A stretch of DNA of 64,000 nt from NCBI GenBank assembly GCA_022432975.1, contig CM039510.1, positions 14,216,381-14,280,380 of the forward strand, given 5' to 3'. Shown here one piece after another: positions 10,870 to 23,450 of the stretch (its first letter is position 1; every line of letters starts with the position of its first letter). Position numbers and translations under genes: made by a program. This DNA comes from Begonia masoniana. Taxonomy: Eukaryota; Streptophyta; Magnoliopsida; Cucurbitales; Begoniaceae. The notes beneath the pieces were generated by a model that worked only from the letters and a program-made list of their open reading frames with translations, had not been told where the DNA came from and did no database searches.

Positions 10870-13125
10870 TGTAACGTCCCATAAATTCTACCCTTGTTAC
10901 TATTCCTAAAAATCATATAAAACTTGAATTTTTTGTCTTCATCCATTAATCTTACTCGTGTATAGACAATTGATTCATTTAGTGGAAGATATACTAACGT
11001 TTCCGTCTCAGACCGAATTACTAAGGAGAATTGGCCGACAACACTCTTTGGAAGACAACAATTCCTATCGGGTTTCATCAAATGAACAGTAGGGTCAACT
11101 CTTTTCGGAAGACAACACTTCCTATCGGGTTTGGACGAATGGTACAGTGGGGGTCGATGTGGTCTCTGTAATGAGATCGGTCGACGTTGTCATCCACAGA
11201 ATCGAACGATGTTATCATCCACAACATTTGGAAGATGATGCGTTATCGTCCATGGGATCGGACGACGTTATCGTCCACAACATATTTTTCCACGGACTTT
11301 ATTTTTCCATGGACTTTATTCGTCCACAGACTTTGGACGACTGTCTCGTCCACAAACTTTGGACGACTGTCTCGTCCACAGACTTTGGACGACTGTCTCG
11401 TCCACAGACTTTGGAGACTGTCTTGTCCACAGACTTTGGACAACTGTCTGGTCCACAGACTTTGGACGACTCTCTCGTCCACAGACTTTGGACGACTATC
11501 TCGTCCACAGACTTCGGACGACTTTCTCCCTTACTAAAATACTTAACAAAAACTTAGGCAGAGTCACCCTTGAGGTCTGCCGATCGATCGCCTCCCCTGG
11601 CAATCAGTCGGCTGGCTCTCTGGATTTTTATTTCCAGAGTGCTACTTCCCTACCCCTTCTTCCTCCATTAATCATACCAAAACACGATCCATCATGTTAA
11701 AACGCCGTTACCTCATACTTTCTTCAATCACCAAAATACACATCTTTAATTCAAGTTATCCAGTACCAAGCACCCTAAAATGAATCAACTTTACATTTTC
11801 TTTTCTAGCTATTTCATCACCCTTCAATATCACCTCAGCCCAACATAAACCCCAAAACCTTAAAATACTTAGTCCTTTGCTCCCACGGGTCAGAATTCAC
11901 ACTGACTGCACAATGCACTCCCACAGGCATTCCTCTTCAACCAGCTTATTCATCTTGCAGAGGGATGTCATTTTCACCTGCTTCAATATCACCTACACCA
12001 TAGAGACATTCCATGTGCTAAAGGCTTAGTAAATCTAGGTAAATGAAAATGCATGCTATGTATATGCCATTCAGAAAATCATGCATTTGTTTCATTCTTT
12101 AGTTTCATAGCAAAGGGTGTCACCGGGGGTTGACTCTCACCAGATGGAGAGGGCACATCTTGCAGTTAGATAGCTCTTTCCATCTACCGGGGGAAAAACA
12201 TATTCCTTCTCTCAAGACAGCCATGTCTGAACCCCACCCCGACATGACCATAGTTACGTGCATTCATAACTTTTCATTAATCTTTTCCTTTTTCATGAAA
12301 ACATAGTGCGGAAGTTTATTTTTATGCTTTCTCGAAAACATGGTACATGGACATGTACAATGCATTAATCTTAAAGAAAACATAAAAGAGTACATAGAAC
12401 CTAGTAAAAACCTTCTAGCACAACGAATATTTTAAACTACCCATTGAACCTACCCTTAACACTAAAATCACCAAATATCCTTAATTGACGATTTCTCTTA
12501 TGGTGTAGGCTAAATCTGCCAAGAAAGTCACAAAGACTTACCTCGGGTCCTCAGGACACCGAGCACTATCCGTGAGCTTTGTTCACCTAAGCCAATCCAC
12601 AATACACGACATTAAAACCGAGCTTAAACAATCGATTTACCACGAATTCTTGAATTTCAATCCCTAACTCAAAAAACCCTAATCGTATAACAACTCTATA
12701 AAAATCGAAGACTAACATCCAAAACGTTAGAACCTTACCTAGGGTCGCGGTTTAGGAAGGAAACGTGAAGGAAATTGATCGGTTGGAGGAGGAGCCGTTG
12801 AACTGTGAAAAATCGTAGGGGAGGAGAGAAATTTCTTGGCTGTGAAAGAAAAAGGAAGAAAGCGTGAAAGTGAAAGTGGTTTCTCGTAAGGGAGAGAAAA
12901 AGAAGGTGTTGCCTTTGTCAAGCTTCTTCCACAAGCTTAACACATGTCACACTCTCACTTGGTGCTCCCAACTAACCCTTTTTTACTTCCTAACTTGCCC
13001 CTCCAACTAGTTGTTTGCTTGGTTGGACTTAGTTTGGTTTCTCCTTACATTTCCTTCCACACACATTTTATACATTTGTTAATATATTACACAAAAGTCA
13101 TAATTCAAAAGTTTCAGATGTTACA
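10870..13125 (-). repeat. Element B 3' LTR
   Basis: It begins TGTAACGTCCC and ends GATGTTACA in plus-strand reading and aligns throughout with 17750-20022. The adjacent polypurine tract, read on the minus strand, is a decayed AAGATGGATGGAA at 13126-13138. A 26-bp minisatellite lies at about 11318-11530. Confidence 0.93.
11318..11530. repeat. 26-bp tandem repeat in element B 3' LTR
   Basis: About eight units carry the word CGTCCACAGACTTTGGACGA, each containing a CGTCC/GGACG inverted pair, so single units can fold into small hairpins. One unit is shortened by two bases (near 11411). More diverged CGTCCACA words continue upstream to about 11170, which suggests an older, larger array. The open frames across it are by-products of the period. 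Confidence 0.88.
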
Positions 13126-13164
13126 TTCCATCCATCTTAATTAAAATTTTGTCCTCAAAATTTG

Positions 13165-13600
13165 ATTACACAAATAATTCTGGGTAATTAGTCATCATGT
13201 CTTGTTGTCTCTCCCAGGTGGCTTCTTCTACATCATGGTTCTGCTATAGAATTTTCACCAGTGGAATTTTCTTGTTGCGTGGCACCTTAATAGAGGACTC
13301 CAAAATCTGCACTGGCTTCTCCACATAAGTCAGTGTTGGTTGAACCTCAATCTCTCATGCTTAAACGACATGCGATGGATCACACACACATTTCCTGAGC
13401 ATGGATATGTGAAGCAAATCGTGGATGCCCTCCATTGAAGTCGGAAGCTGTAGCCGATATGCCGTCTTTACGATCTTCTTCACAATCGAGAAGGGCCCCA
13501 CATAACGAGGACTTAGCTTGCCCTTTTTCCCGAACTCATAACACCTTTGAATGGGAAAATCTTTAGGTATACTTCGTCGCCCTCATTGAACTTTAATTCC
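13165..13600 (-). pseudogene. Element B integrase C-terminus and chromodomain (decayed)
   Basis: Reading right to left, a GDEVYLKI-like block (near 13570), a VGPFSIVKKI-like block (near 13480), a VFHISMLRKC-like block (near 13410) and a final LVKIL...VEEATWERQQDMM chromodomain stretch (13180-13260) are visible with stops between them. In Tekay-type elements this domain directs integration towards heterochromatin. The frame is not open. Confidence 0.7.
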
Positions 13601-14523
13601 CTCCGTCTGTTATCGGCATAGCTTTTCTGATGAATTTGTGTCACCTAAATACGTTGTCTGATAACAGCGATCTTCTCTGTAGTATGCTGTAAAATATCTG
13701 GGTATACTGGCTTCGCCAACCTCGTCCCAAAACAGTTGAGATTTACACTTCCGACCATACAATGCTTCATATGGAGTCATGTCGATCGTAGCCTGAAAGC
13801 TATTGTTGTACGAAAACTCAATCAAAGGCAAATATTTACTCCACGAGCCTTGGAATTCCAACACACACGCTCTAAGCATATATTCCAAAATCTAATTCGT
13901 TCTTTCTGTCTGTCCATCAGTCTGAGGATGAAATGCTGTGCTGAAATTCAGTTGTGTTCCCATGGCTTTATGTAGACTTTTCCAAAACTTGGAAGTAAAT
14001 CTCGGGTCTCGATTCGAAACTATCAAAATTGGAACCCCGTGTAGTTTGACAACCTCTTGTACATAAAGCTCGGCGAGATGATCCAAGGAATATGTCATTT
14101 TTACTAGTAGTAAGTGGGCCGATTTTGTCAAACGGTCCACTATTACCCAGATTCCATTGTGTCCTTTCGTCGTCTTTGGGAGTTCAATTATAAAATCCAT
14201 AGAAATTTGTTCCACTCCGGCATCGGCAGTGGTTGCAAGGTTCCTGCCGGCCTTTGGTGCTCTGCCTTGACCTGTTGGCAAACCAAACAGGTTTCCACGT
14301 ACTTGGCAACCTTTCTTTTCATATTCGGGCACCAGAAGTGTTGTTTCAGGCCTTTATACATCTTCGTACTCCCTGGATGCACAGAGTAGGCCGAGGAGTG
14401 TGCTTCTGTCAAAATCTCTCTTTTCAATTCCTCCTCATTAGGCACGTACCACCTATTCCTGAATTTTAATACACCATCATCTGACAAATTAAAATCGGAC
14501 GAGTCCTTGGATGTCATGCTCAA
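13600..14523 (-). pseudogene. Element B integrase (HHCC and catalytic core)
   Basis: The zinc-binding part reads H...H...C...C within [15 protein letters not shown] and ETCLVCQQ (about 14290-14430). The core follows as [24 protein letters not shown] and [13 protein letters not shown], then the PYEALYGRKC block. The first Asp and the Glu are present, but the middle Asp is replaced (SNRD for SDRD). Frameshifts near 14300 and 13890 and several stops break the protein into three pieces. Confidence 0.85.
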
Positions 14524-15960
14524 TCAATATTTCTCACACTCCAAGTTTTTTTGTTGAGCTTCTCGGATTTTGTCTAGTATTGTTGGCCTTAGTGAGATAT
14601 TTGCAAGCATATTGCACAACTCGGTAACGATCTCCACCTTAAACATCACAATCTCCATTTTTAATGTTACCGACATTGGTGCAAGCGAAGGTTGGCTCGT
14701 TGAAGGCATTCTGCTTAAGGCATCAGCGACCTTATTTGCCTTTCTCGGGTGGTATTTAATCTCGAAGTCGTAGTCTTTGACAAACTCCAACCACCTTCGT
14801 TGTTGCATGTTCAATTCCTTCTGCGTAAACAGATATTTCAGACTCCTGTGATCAAAAAATAATTCGCATTGTTGCCCATACAGATATTGTCTCCAAATCT
14901 TCAGTGCGAAGACGACAGCTGCCAACTCCAGGTCGTGCATCAGATAATTCTGCTCATACGGCTTTAATTACTGAGAAGCATATGCGATAACCCTTCCTTC
15001 CTGCATAAGTACGCATCCAAGTCCAACTTTAGACGCATCACAGTATATGCTGAACTTGTCGCCCTCAACTGGCAGTGTCAAAATTGGAGCTATAGTCAAT
15101 TTTTGTTTCAGCTCCTGAAAGCTCTTGTCGCATGCAGCTGTCCATACAAATTTCTCATTCTTTCTCGTCAATCGGGACAGAGGAATAGCGATCTTCAAAA
15201 ATCCTTCAATGAACTTCCGATAATACCTGGCCAATCCAAGAAACCCTCGTACCTCTCATACATTCTTAGGCTGTGGCCAATCTTTGACAGCTTGAATCTT
15301 AGTCGGATCCACAGAAATCCCCTCCTGAGATATAATTTGGCAGAGGAAACTAATTCGGTCTAGCCAAAATTCACACTTGGAGAACGTCGGATAAAGTTGG
15401 TGTTGTTTTAAAATCCTTAAGATGATCTGTAGTTGCTCTTTGTGTTCCTCCTTCGTTTTAGAGTAGATCAAGATGTAATCAATAAAAATGACCACAAACT
15501 TGTCCAAATACTCCTTAAAGACGCGATTCATTAGGTCCATGAAAGCTGCGGGGGCTTTGGTAAGTCCAAAAGACACTATTAAAAACTCATTATGCCCATA
15601 CCTCGTTCGAAACGCCGTCTTTTGAATATCTTCCCGTCAGACTCTCAACTGATAATAACCCGAGCGTAGGTCAATCCTCAAAAACACTCAGGCACCTTGC
15701 AGTTGGTCAAACAAATCATCTATTTGGGGCAACGGATATTTATTCTTCACCGTCAATTTATTCAACTTTTTGTAGTCGATGTAAATCCTGAGAGTTCCAT
15801 CCTTCTTCTTAACGAACAGAACTGGCGCACCCCATGGAGAAAAGCTAGGTAGGATGAATCCCTTATCTAACAATTCTTCTAGCTGAGACTTTAACTCTTT
15901 TAGTACGGGCGGTGCCAATCTGTACGGGTTCTTAGAAACAGGTCCTGAACCTGGATATAC
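14524..15960 (-). pseudogene. Element B reverse transcriptase and RNase H
   Basis: The RT opens with [42 protein letters not shown] and, after breaks, [19 protein letters not shown]. The catalytic box reads [11 protein letters not shown] where FIDDILIYS is expected, so one catalytic Asp is Tyr. RNase H follows with [31 protein letters not shown] and [11 protein letters not shown], then the [14 protein letters not shown] linker to integrase. At least five interruptions are visible. Confidence 0.88.
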
Positions 15961-16411
15961 ATCAATTACAAATTCAATCTCCCGGTCTGGCGGTAAACTG
16001 GGGAGATCATTGAGAAAGATTTATGTAAACACTTTCACGATAGGAAGGTCACTCGGCTTTACTTCATTGAATAACCGAGTATCAGCCACCGTGGCCAAAT
16101 AAACTGAGCAACTATTTCTAAATTGCTCACTGGCCTTCATAGAATACGAAGTAGGCAGCTCACTTGTCCTATTCATTGCCTGGAAGGTAAACTTTTCTCT
16201 ATTCGGGGAACGAAAAGTCAACATCCCGGATCTGTAGTCTATGGTGGTGAAATGGCGAGACAGTCAGTCCATCCCTAAGATAAGATCATACCGCTCTATG
16301 CCTATAATTATCAGACGGGTATAAATGGTATTATTCCCCACCGAGACTACATTGCCTTGAAAAATATGATCTGACTGCATATACTCACCCGAAGGCAGCA
16401 TTACTCTATAC

Positions 16412-16640
16412 TCACACTGCTAATTTAGGCGCTAACTTCAATCTAAACACGCAAGCAGTGGAAATAAAGAAGTGCATAGCTCCCGTGTCTATCAACAAAA
16501 ATACAGCTACGCCTATAACTAAAATGGTACCTGTTATAACCGAAGGTTGAGCCTCGTCATCCACGTTACAAGGCTCAATGAAGGCAAAAATTCTTGGAAT
16601 AACTCTCTTCTGGTCTCTACCTGCTCTCACGCAATCCTTA
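16412..16640 (-). pseudogene. Element B aspartic protease
   Basis: The active-site loop reads LLIDTGAMHFFIS; DTG is intact and the downstream residues diverge slightly from the usual [10 protein letters not shown]. The frame is closed by a stop at 16412, and the flap half of the protease (about 16020-16410) is full of stops. The protease would have cut the Gag-Pol polyprotein. Confidence 0.78.
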
Positions 16641-17587
16641 ACATAGTGGCCACTCTCTCCACATCGAAAACATTTATCCGTGCCCCATCGGCAATCACCA
16701 CTGTGCTCCTACTGGCACTTAGGCCACAAAGGCATTTGAGAAGCTTCCTGCACTTGTTTCCCTTTGCCTTGGTCTCCCTTTCCGTCATAGGGCCTCTTAA
16801 CTCCTCGTTGTTGTACTTGTTGTTGTCCCCTCGGTTTCCAGCCTCTATTCTGGGGTTGAGGCTGAATCTCTCGAAAGAACCCTCTAGCCGGCTATCTTGA
16901 TTTAATAAAAGTCAGTTCTACATCCACAAATTTCAACGCTCTTGCTGCGATATCTGCGTAAGGTACATTCAAAATTCCAGATACTATAACACTCTTTCAA
17001 ATTTCTGGATTCAACCCTTCCATGAATTGGTGCACCTTGTCTTCATTATCGCTTACTAGGCATGGTGCAAATCGAGATAAAGCTTCAAATTTCCAAATAT
17101 ACTCCGCAACCGAGCCAGTCTACTTCAGCTGCGTGAACTCCATCCTTTTAGCCGCCCTCACTATACGGCTGAAGTATTTATCATAGAACACGGCCTTAAA
17201 CCATTTCCACGTCATCACAGTCACGTCGGTGGTTGCCTAGATGGAATCCCACCTGAACCGAACATCCAATGCCAAATGAAAAGTGACGCATGCGAATTTC
17301 TCCCCATTCTCTATCTTCGCATACGCCAACATGTCCTCCATAGTTCGAACCCACTCCTCAGCTACAGAGGGGTCCGAAAACTGTCCGTTGAATACCGGAG
17401 GTCGTAGCTTTTGGAACCTTTCCATACCCTGATGGTTTGGAACAACTATCTCTCGGGCCCTGTGATCCTTACGGTTTACTAGCCTCTCAATTTGCTGGGC
17501 ATGTTTGTCCATATGCTGAGCCTGACGATCCAGTAAATCTGTCAGCCTATCCAAGGCTTCATCCCTAGCATCTCTACCTCTGACCAT
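16641..17587 (-). pseudogene. Element B gag
   Basis: It starts MVRGRDARDEALDRLTDLL at 17587 and runs open for 116 codons to a TAG at 17237. Continuing in frame are a MTWKWFKAVFYDKYF block, TGSVAEYIWKFEALSRFAP, VHQFMEGLNPEI, a Q-rich stretch and a zinc knuckle, CFRCGESGHYVKDC (about 16640-16680), with scattered stops. The start is the first ATG after the primer site, about 140 bp inside the element. Confidence 0.85.
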
Positions 17588-17729
17588 TTTGTAATCCTAT
17601 TAAAGGTAAGGACAAATAGTCCTAAGAAGTCAAAATAAAAGAAAACTCATAACATACTTACAGTTGAAGAAGCATGTCTGTGTAGTGGCTTACACAGTCG
17701 ATCAGTCTACAGAATCGGTTTTAAAACTT

Positions 17730-17745
17730 GGGAGCTCTGATACCA
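17730..17745 (-). other. Element B primer binding site (tRNA-iMet)
   Basis: The minus strand reads TGGTATCAGAGCTCCC, a full match to the tRNA-iMet complement, four bases inside the LTR at 17750. It fixes the element orientation as minus. Confidence 0.9.
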
Positions 17746-17749
17746 TAAT

Positions 17750-20022
17750 TGTAACATCACGTAAATTCTACCTTTCTTACTATTCCTAAAAATCCCGTAA
17801 AACTTGAATTTTTCATCTTCATCCATTAATCTTACTCATGTACAGACAATTGATTCATTTAGCAGAAGACATACTAACGTTTTCGTCTCAGGCCGAATTA
17901 CTAAGGAGAATCGACCGATAACACCCTTTGGAAGACAACAGTTCCTATCAGGTTAGATCAAATGAACAGTAGGGTCGACAACTCTTTTTGGAAGACAACA
18001 CTTCCTATCGGGTTTGGACGAATGGTACAGTGGGGGTCAATGTGGTCTCTGTAATGAGATTGGTCGACGTTGTTGTCCACAAAATCGGACAACGTTATCG
18101 TCCACAACATTGGACGACGATGCGTTTTCGTCCACGGGATCGGACGACGCTATCGTCCACAACATTTATTTGTCCACAAATTTTATTCGTCCACGGACTG
18201 TATTCGTCCACAGTCTTTGGACGAATGTCTCGTCCACAGACTTTGGACGAATGTCTTGTCCACAGACTTTGGACGACTGTCTCGTCCACAGACTTTGGAC
18301 AACTTTCTCGTCCATAGACTTTGGACGAATGTCTCATCCACAAACTTTGGACGACTTTCTCGTCCACAGACTTTGGACGACTATTTCGTCCACAGACTTC
18401 GGACGACTTTCTCCCTTACTAAAATACTTAACAACAACTTAGGCAGAGTCACCCTAGACATCTGCCGATCAATAGCCTCCCCTGGCAATCAGTCGGCTGG
18501 CTCTCTAGATTTTTATTTTCAAAGCGCTACTACCCTACCCCTTCTTCCTCCATTAACCATACCAAAATAAGATCCATCATGTTACAACGCCACTACCTCA
18601 TACTTTCTTCAATCACCAAAATACACATCTTTAATTCAAATTATCCAGTAACAAACATCCTAAAATGAATCAACTATACATTTTCTTTTCTAGCTATTTC
18701 ATCACCCTTCAGCCCAACATAAACCCCAAAACCTCAAAATACTTAGTCTTTTGCTCCCACGGGTCAGAATTCCCACCGACTGCACAGCGCACTCCCACAG
18801 GCATTCCTCTTCAACCAGCTTATTCATCTTGCAGAGGGATTTCATTCTCACCTGCTTCAATATCACCTACACCATAGAAACATTCTATGAGCTAAAGGCT
18901 CAGTAAATCTACGTAAATGAAAATGCATGCTATGCATATGCCATTTAGAAAATCATGCATTTGTTTCATTCTTTAGTTTCATAGCAGAGGGTGTCACCGG
19001 AGGTTGACTCTCACCAGATAGAGAGGGCACATCTCGCGGTTAGATAGCCTTTTCCATCTACCGGGGGGAAAACATGTTCCTTTTCTCAGGACAGCCATGT
19101 CTGAACCCCACCCCGACATGACCATAGTTACGTGCATTCATATCTTTTCATTAGTCTTTTCCTTTTTCATGAAAACATAGTGCGGAAGTTGATTTTCATG
19201 CTTGCTCGAAAACATGGTGCATGGACATGTACAATGCATTAATCTTAGACATGTACAATGCATCAATCTTAAAGAAAACATAAAAGAGTACATAGAACCT
19301 AGTAAAAACCTTCTAGCACAATGAATATTCTAAACTACCCATTGAACTTACCCTTAACACTAAAATCACCAAATATCCTTAATTGACGATTTCTGTTATG
19401 GTGTAGGCCAAATCGGCCAAGCAAGTCACGAAGACAAACCTCGGGTCCTCAGCACACCGAACCCTATCCGTGAGCTTTGTTCACCTAAGCCAATCCGCAA
19501 TACACGACATTAAAATCGAGCTTAAACAATCGATTTATCACGAATTCCAGAATTTCAATCCCTAACTCAACAACCCTAATCGTATAACAACTCTATAAAA
19601 ATCGAAGACTAACATCCAAAACGTTAGAGCCTTACCTAGGGTGGCGGTCTAGGAAGGAAACGTGAAGGAAATTGATCGTTTGGAGGAGAAGCCGTTGAAC
19701 CGTGAAGAATCATAGGGGAGGAGAGAAATTTCTTGCCTGTGAAAGGAAAAGGAGGAAAGAGTTAAAGTGAAAGTGGTTTCTCGTAAGGGAGAGAAAAGGA
19801 AGGTGTTTCATTTTCCAAGCTTCTTCCACAAGCTTGACACATGTCACACTCTTACTTGGTGCTCCCAACTACCCCCTTTTTACTTCCTAACTCGCTCCTC
19901 CAACTAGTTGTTTGCTTGGTTGAACTTAGTTTGGTTTATCCTTATATTTCCTTCCATACACATTTTATCCATTTATTAATATATTACACAAAAGTCATAA
20001 TTCAAAAGTCTCGGATGCTACA
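17750..20022 (-). repeat. Element B 5' LTR
   Basis: The plus-strand reading begins TGTAACATCAC and ends GATGCTACA. It matches 10870-13125 with numerous substitutions and a few indels, including a short duplicated ACATGTACAATGCAT word near 19215-19260. It carries the same 26-bp minisatellite at about 18200-18410. Confidence 0.93.
18200..18410. repeat. 26-bp tandem repeat in element B 5' LTR
   Basis: About eight units of the same CGTCCACAGACTTTGGACGA word as in the other LTR are present, but with different point variants (GAATGTCT spacers replacing GACTGTCT). Equal copy number with different variants suggests the array existed before the insertion and that each LTR drifted afterwards. Confidence 0.88.
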
Positions 20023-20027
20023 GTAAT

Positions 20028-23000
20028 GGTCCTTAGAGAGGGTACCAATGAAGTGGTTAGTGAAGATAAGGTGGTGGAAGATTCTAGTAAAGATGATGAG
20101 GCTCAAGAAGAAGTTATCTATGCTTAAGAAAGGCCACTACTAATGGTTATCTGGAGAGTCCTAACAACTCAAACCAACAATGAATAGTGCCAAAGGGAGA
20201 ACATCTTTCATAGCCGATGCTTGATCAAGGAGAAAGTTTGTTCTCTAATCATTGATGGAGGAAGTTGTACCAATGTTGCCTCTCATGACCTTGTGGATAA
20301 GATAGGGTTGGAAACAACTCTACATCCAAGCCTTACAAATTGAGATAGTTGAATGATCGAGAAGACATCAAAGTCTCCAAGCAAGTGAGCATAGAGTTTT
20401 TCATTGGTGGGTGTACGAAGACAAGGCCCTTTGTGATGTAATACCAATGAGTGTTAGCCACCTCTTATTGGGGAGGCCGTGGCAATATGATAGGAAGGTG
20501 ACTCATGATGGATACTCCAACTTTTACTCTTTTAAGTTTGGACGAAAAATGATCTAATTGGTCTCACTAAAACCAGAACAAGTAGCACTCGATGAAGAAT
20601 TGAGAAAGGAGGGAAAGACCAAGTCCACAATTTTCATGTCCAAGAAGGAATTAGGGAAGTCTCTTTTACATGGTGCACCTATAATCCTACTAATATTTCG
20701 GGAGAGAATGGAAGAATTAGGAGAAACTCCTATGGAGGTCCGAGCACTATTGGATCAATTTCAAGATGTATTTTCGGATGAACGCCCACAAGGGCTACCA
20801 CCCCTTCGGGGTATTGAGCATCAAATTGACTTACAACAGAGGGTTGTACTTCTGAATCGTCCTTCATATAGGATGAATCTAGAAGAAGCAAAGGAGTTAC
20901 AAAAGCAAGTTCAAGAATTTCTTGAAAAGGGTTACATTCGAGAATAAATAAGTCTACGTGTCGTGCCCACACTTTTGGTATCGAAGAAAGATGGTACTAT
21001 GAGGATGTGTGTGGATAGCCGAGCCATCAACTAAATTATGATCAAATATAGGTTTCTCATTCCTAGGCTCAAAGACATGTTGGATGAGCTTAGTGGTGTT
21101 TCATTCTTTTCCAATGTGGATTTAAAGAGTGATTATCACCAATTACGAATGAAGGAAGGGGATGATTGGAAGACAACTTTGAAAACCAAGTATGGACTAT
21201 TTGAATGGTTAGTAATGTCTTTCGGCCTCTTGAATGCTCTTAGTATTATTATGAGGCTTATGCATTTTGTCCTTAAGGAATTCTTAGGAAAATTTATAGT
21301 GGTTTACTTTGATGATATCTTAGTATATAGTTTAGACTTTGTCTCGCATTTGGAGCATCTTAGAGTCCTCTTTGAAACTCTTATAAAGGCTAAGCTTTAT
21401 GGGAACCTTGAAAAGTGTGCTTTTGTCTAAGAGAGAGTCCACTTCCTCAGGTTCATCATCACAAAAGGAGACATGGAAGTAAATGAGTCAAAGATTGAAG
21501 TCATTAAGGAATGGTCGATTCCAAAGGGGATATCGAAGGTTGGAAGTTTGCATGGGTTAGCATCATTTTATAGAAGATTCATTAAAGACTTCATCTCAAT
21601 TATGGCTCTAATAACCGATTGTACCAAGAAGGAAAAAGAGTTTCAATGGACTCAATCTTGTCAACATAGCTTTGAGTTGATTAAAGATAAGCTTTGTCAT
21701 GCCCCTATTCTTATGTTACCCGATTCAAATAAGATCTTTGAGGTGAAGTGTGACGCGTCTAGAGTGGGGGTTGGAGCAATGCTTACACCAGAAGGTAAAC
21801 CTCTTGCACACTTTAGTGAGAAACTTAAAGGAGTCGCTCTCAACTACTGTACATATGATAAAGAATTCTTCACCATCATTAGAGCTCTTGAAGTTTGGTA
21901 ACATTATCTACTTCCTAAGGAGTTAATCATTCATACCGATCACCAAGCCCTAAAACATATCAAGATTCAAGGAAAACTAAATAAGAGGCATGCTAAGTGG
22001 GTGAAATTCCTTGAATGCTATCTATATATCATCAAGTACAAGAAAGAGGAAATTAACATAGTGGCTGACGCTCTTTCTAGGAGGTACGTCCTCTTAACCG
22101 AGTTGAGTACTAAATTTTTTGGGTTTGAATTGATCAAAGAGGCCTATGAAGGAGACTAAGACTTCGGCCAATGGTATGAAAAGTGTAAAAAGAGGGCTGA
22201 AGGAGGGTATTTCATAGTTGATGGTTACCTTTTCAAAGTAGGGAAGTTGTGAATTCCAACTGGTAGAATCGTGAATCCTTAGTCAAAGAAGCCCATGGAG
22301 GTGGAGACAATCAAAGAACATTTTTATTGGCATCATTTACTTAGTGTGCACAAAGTGTTGGAGAAGTGCAAAAAGGAACATTTTTATTGGCATCATTTAC
22401 TTATTGCATAGTTTGTAAAAAGGCTAAGAGTCAAGTTCTACCTCAAGGACTTTATTTACATTTACCGAGCCACCCTTGGGTGGAAGTGAGCATGAATTTT
22501 GTTTTGGGTCTATCTCGCACAATGAGAGCAAAAGGATTCAAATATGGTAGTGGTGGATCAGTTCTCGAAGATGACTCATTTTATAGCATGTTCCAAGACA
22601 AATGATTCTCTCTATATAGTTGAATTGTTTTTCAAGGAAGTGGTCTGTATGCATGGAATCTCAAAGTCCATAGTTTCAGATAGGGATACCAAGTTCTTGA
22701 GTTCATTTTAGAAAATGCTTTGGAGGAAATTGGGCACCAAATTTCTATTTAGCACCAAATTTCACCCCCAAACCGAAGGCCAAACCGAGGTGGTAAATAG
22801 AACTTTAGGGGCCTTATTGAGAAGCATAGTAGGCAAGCAACTTTTCGATTGAGACATTCAACTCCCTTACATTGACTTTGCATACAATAGGAGTGTACAC
22901 AATTCTACTTAAATGACCCATTTTGAGGTAGTGTATGGTTTCAATCATCTCACACCATTAGATCTCATTCCATTGCCCACAAAGGAATTGACAAATCTTA

Positions 23001-23450
23001 GTGGAGCAAGCAAGACCGAGCAAGTAAGAACCATGCATGAAATGGTTAAAAAAACTATTCAAAGAAGAACGAAACTTATGTTAAGCATGCCAACTGAAGA
23101 AGGAAAGAGATCATTTTCAAGGAGGGGGATCTAGTTTGACTACATTTGAGGAAGGAAAGGTTTCCAAAACTAAGAAAATCCAAACTCCTTCCTAGAGCAG
23201 ATGGGTCATTCAAAGTGGTGGAAATGATCAATACAATGCTTACAAACTCGAATTATTAGGAGAATATGGAGTTTTAGCTACCTTTAACGTTCAAGACCTA
23301 TCTCCTTACTTTGGAGAGAAGGAAGTGAAAAAAGATGGCAATCATTCGGATTTGAGGTCAAATCTTCATCCACCCGAGGAGGAGGATGTGCCTAGGGGAG
23401 CAACCACCTGGTCTCGATCCAAGACTACTTGTGTGCTCATTTTGTAGGTA
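20028..23450 (+). pseudogene. Element A gag end, protease, RT, RNase H, integrase
   Basis: The segment resumes after B with gag's NEVVSEDKVVED tail. The protease reads SLIIDGGSCTNVAS (about 20240), with DGG in place of D[ST]G. RT follows (20730-21430) with [38 protein letters not shown] and an intact YFDDILVYS box. RNase H has [16 protein letters not shown] and [10 protein letters not shown]. Integrase has CIVCKKAKS (near 22400), [12 protein letters not shown] and [16 protein letters not shown], so the middle Asp and final Glu survive. It ends LRSNLHPPEEEDVPRG and crosses into the LTR at 23384. Stops are frequent (for example 20946, 21428, 21899, 22158). Confidence 0.88.
22315..22406 (+). repeat. 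Short direct duplication in element A integrase
   Basis: The 30-base stretch GAACATTTTTATTGGCATCA... occurs at about 22315-22345 and again at about 22376-22406, replacing the expected sequence before the CIVCKKAKS knuckle. The second copy disrupts the HHCC domain. Confidence 0.8.

Larger units (their letters stand above)
10870..20022 (-). mobile_element. Element B: Tekay-like Ty3 chromovirus nested in element A
   Basis: A 9.15-kb element lies on the minus strand with two LTRs of about 2.26 kb, a tRNA-iMet primer site next to the 17750-20022 LTR (hence the 5' LTR), and the order gag, protease, RT, RNase H, integrase, chromodomain towards 13126. The GTAAT duplication on both sides proves insertion into A's gag. 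All coding segments carry stops and frameshifts, and the RT active site is changed, so it is not autonomous. The long LTRs and the C-terminal chromodomain fit the Tekay/Del lineage. Confidence 0.95.
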
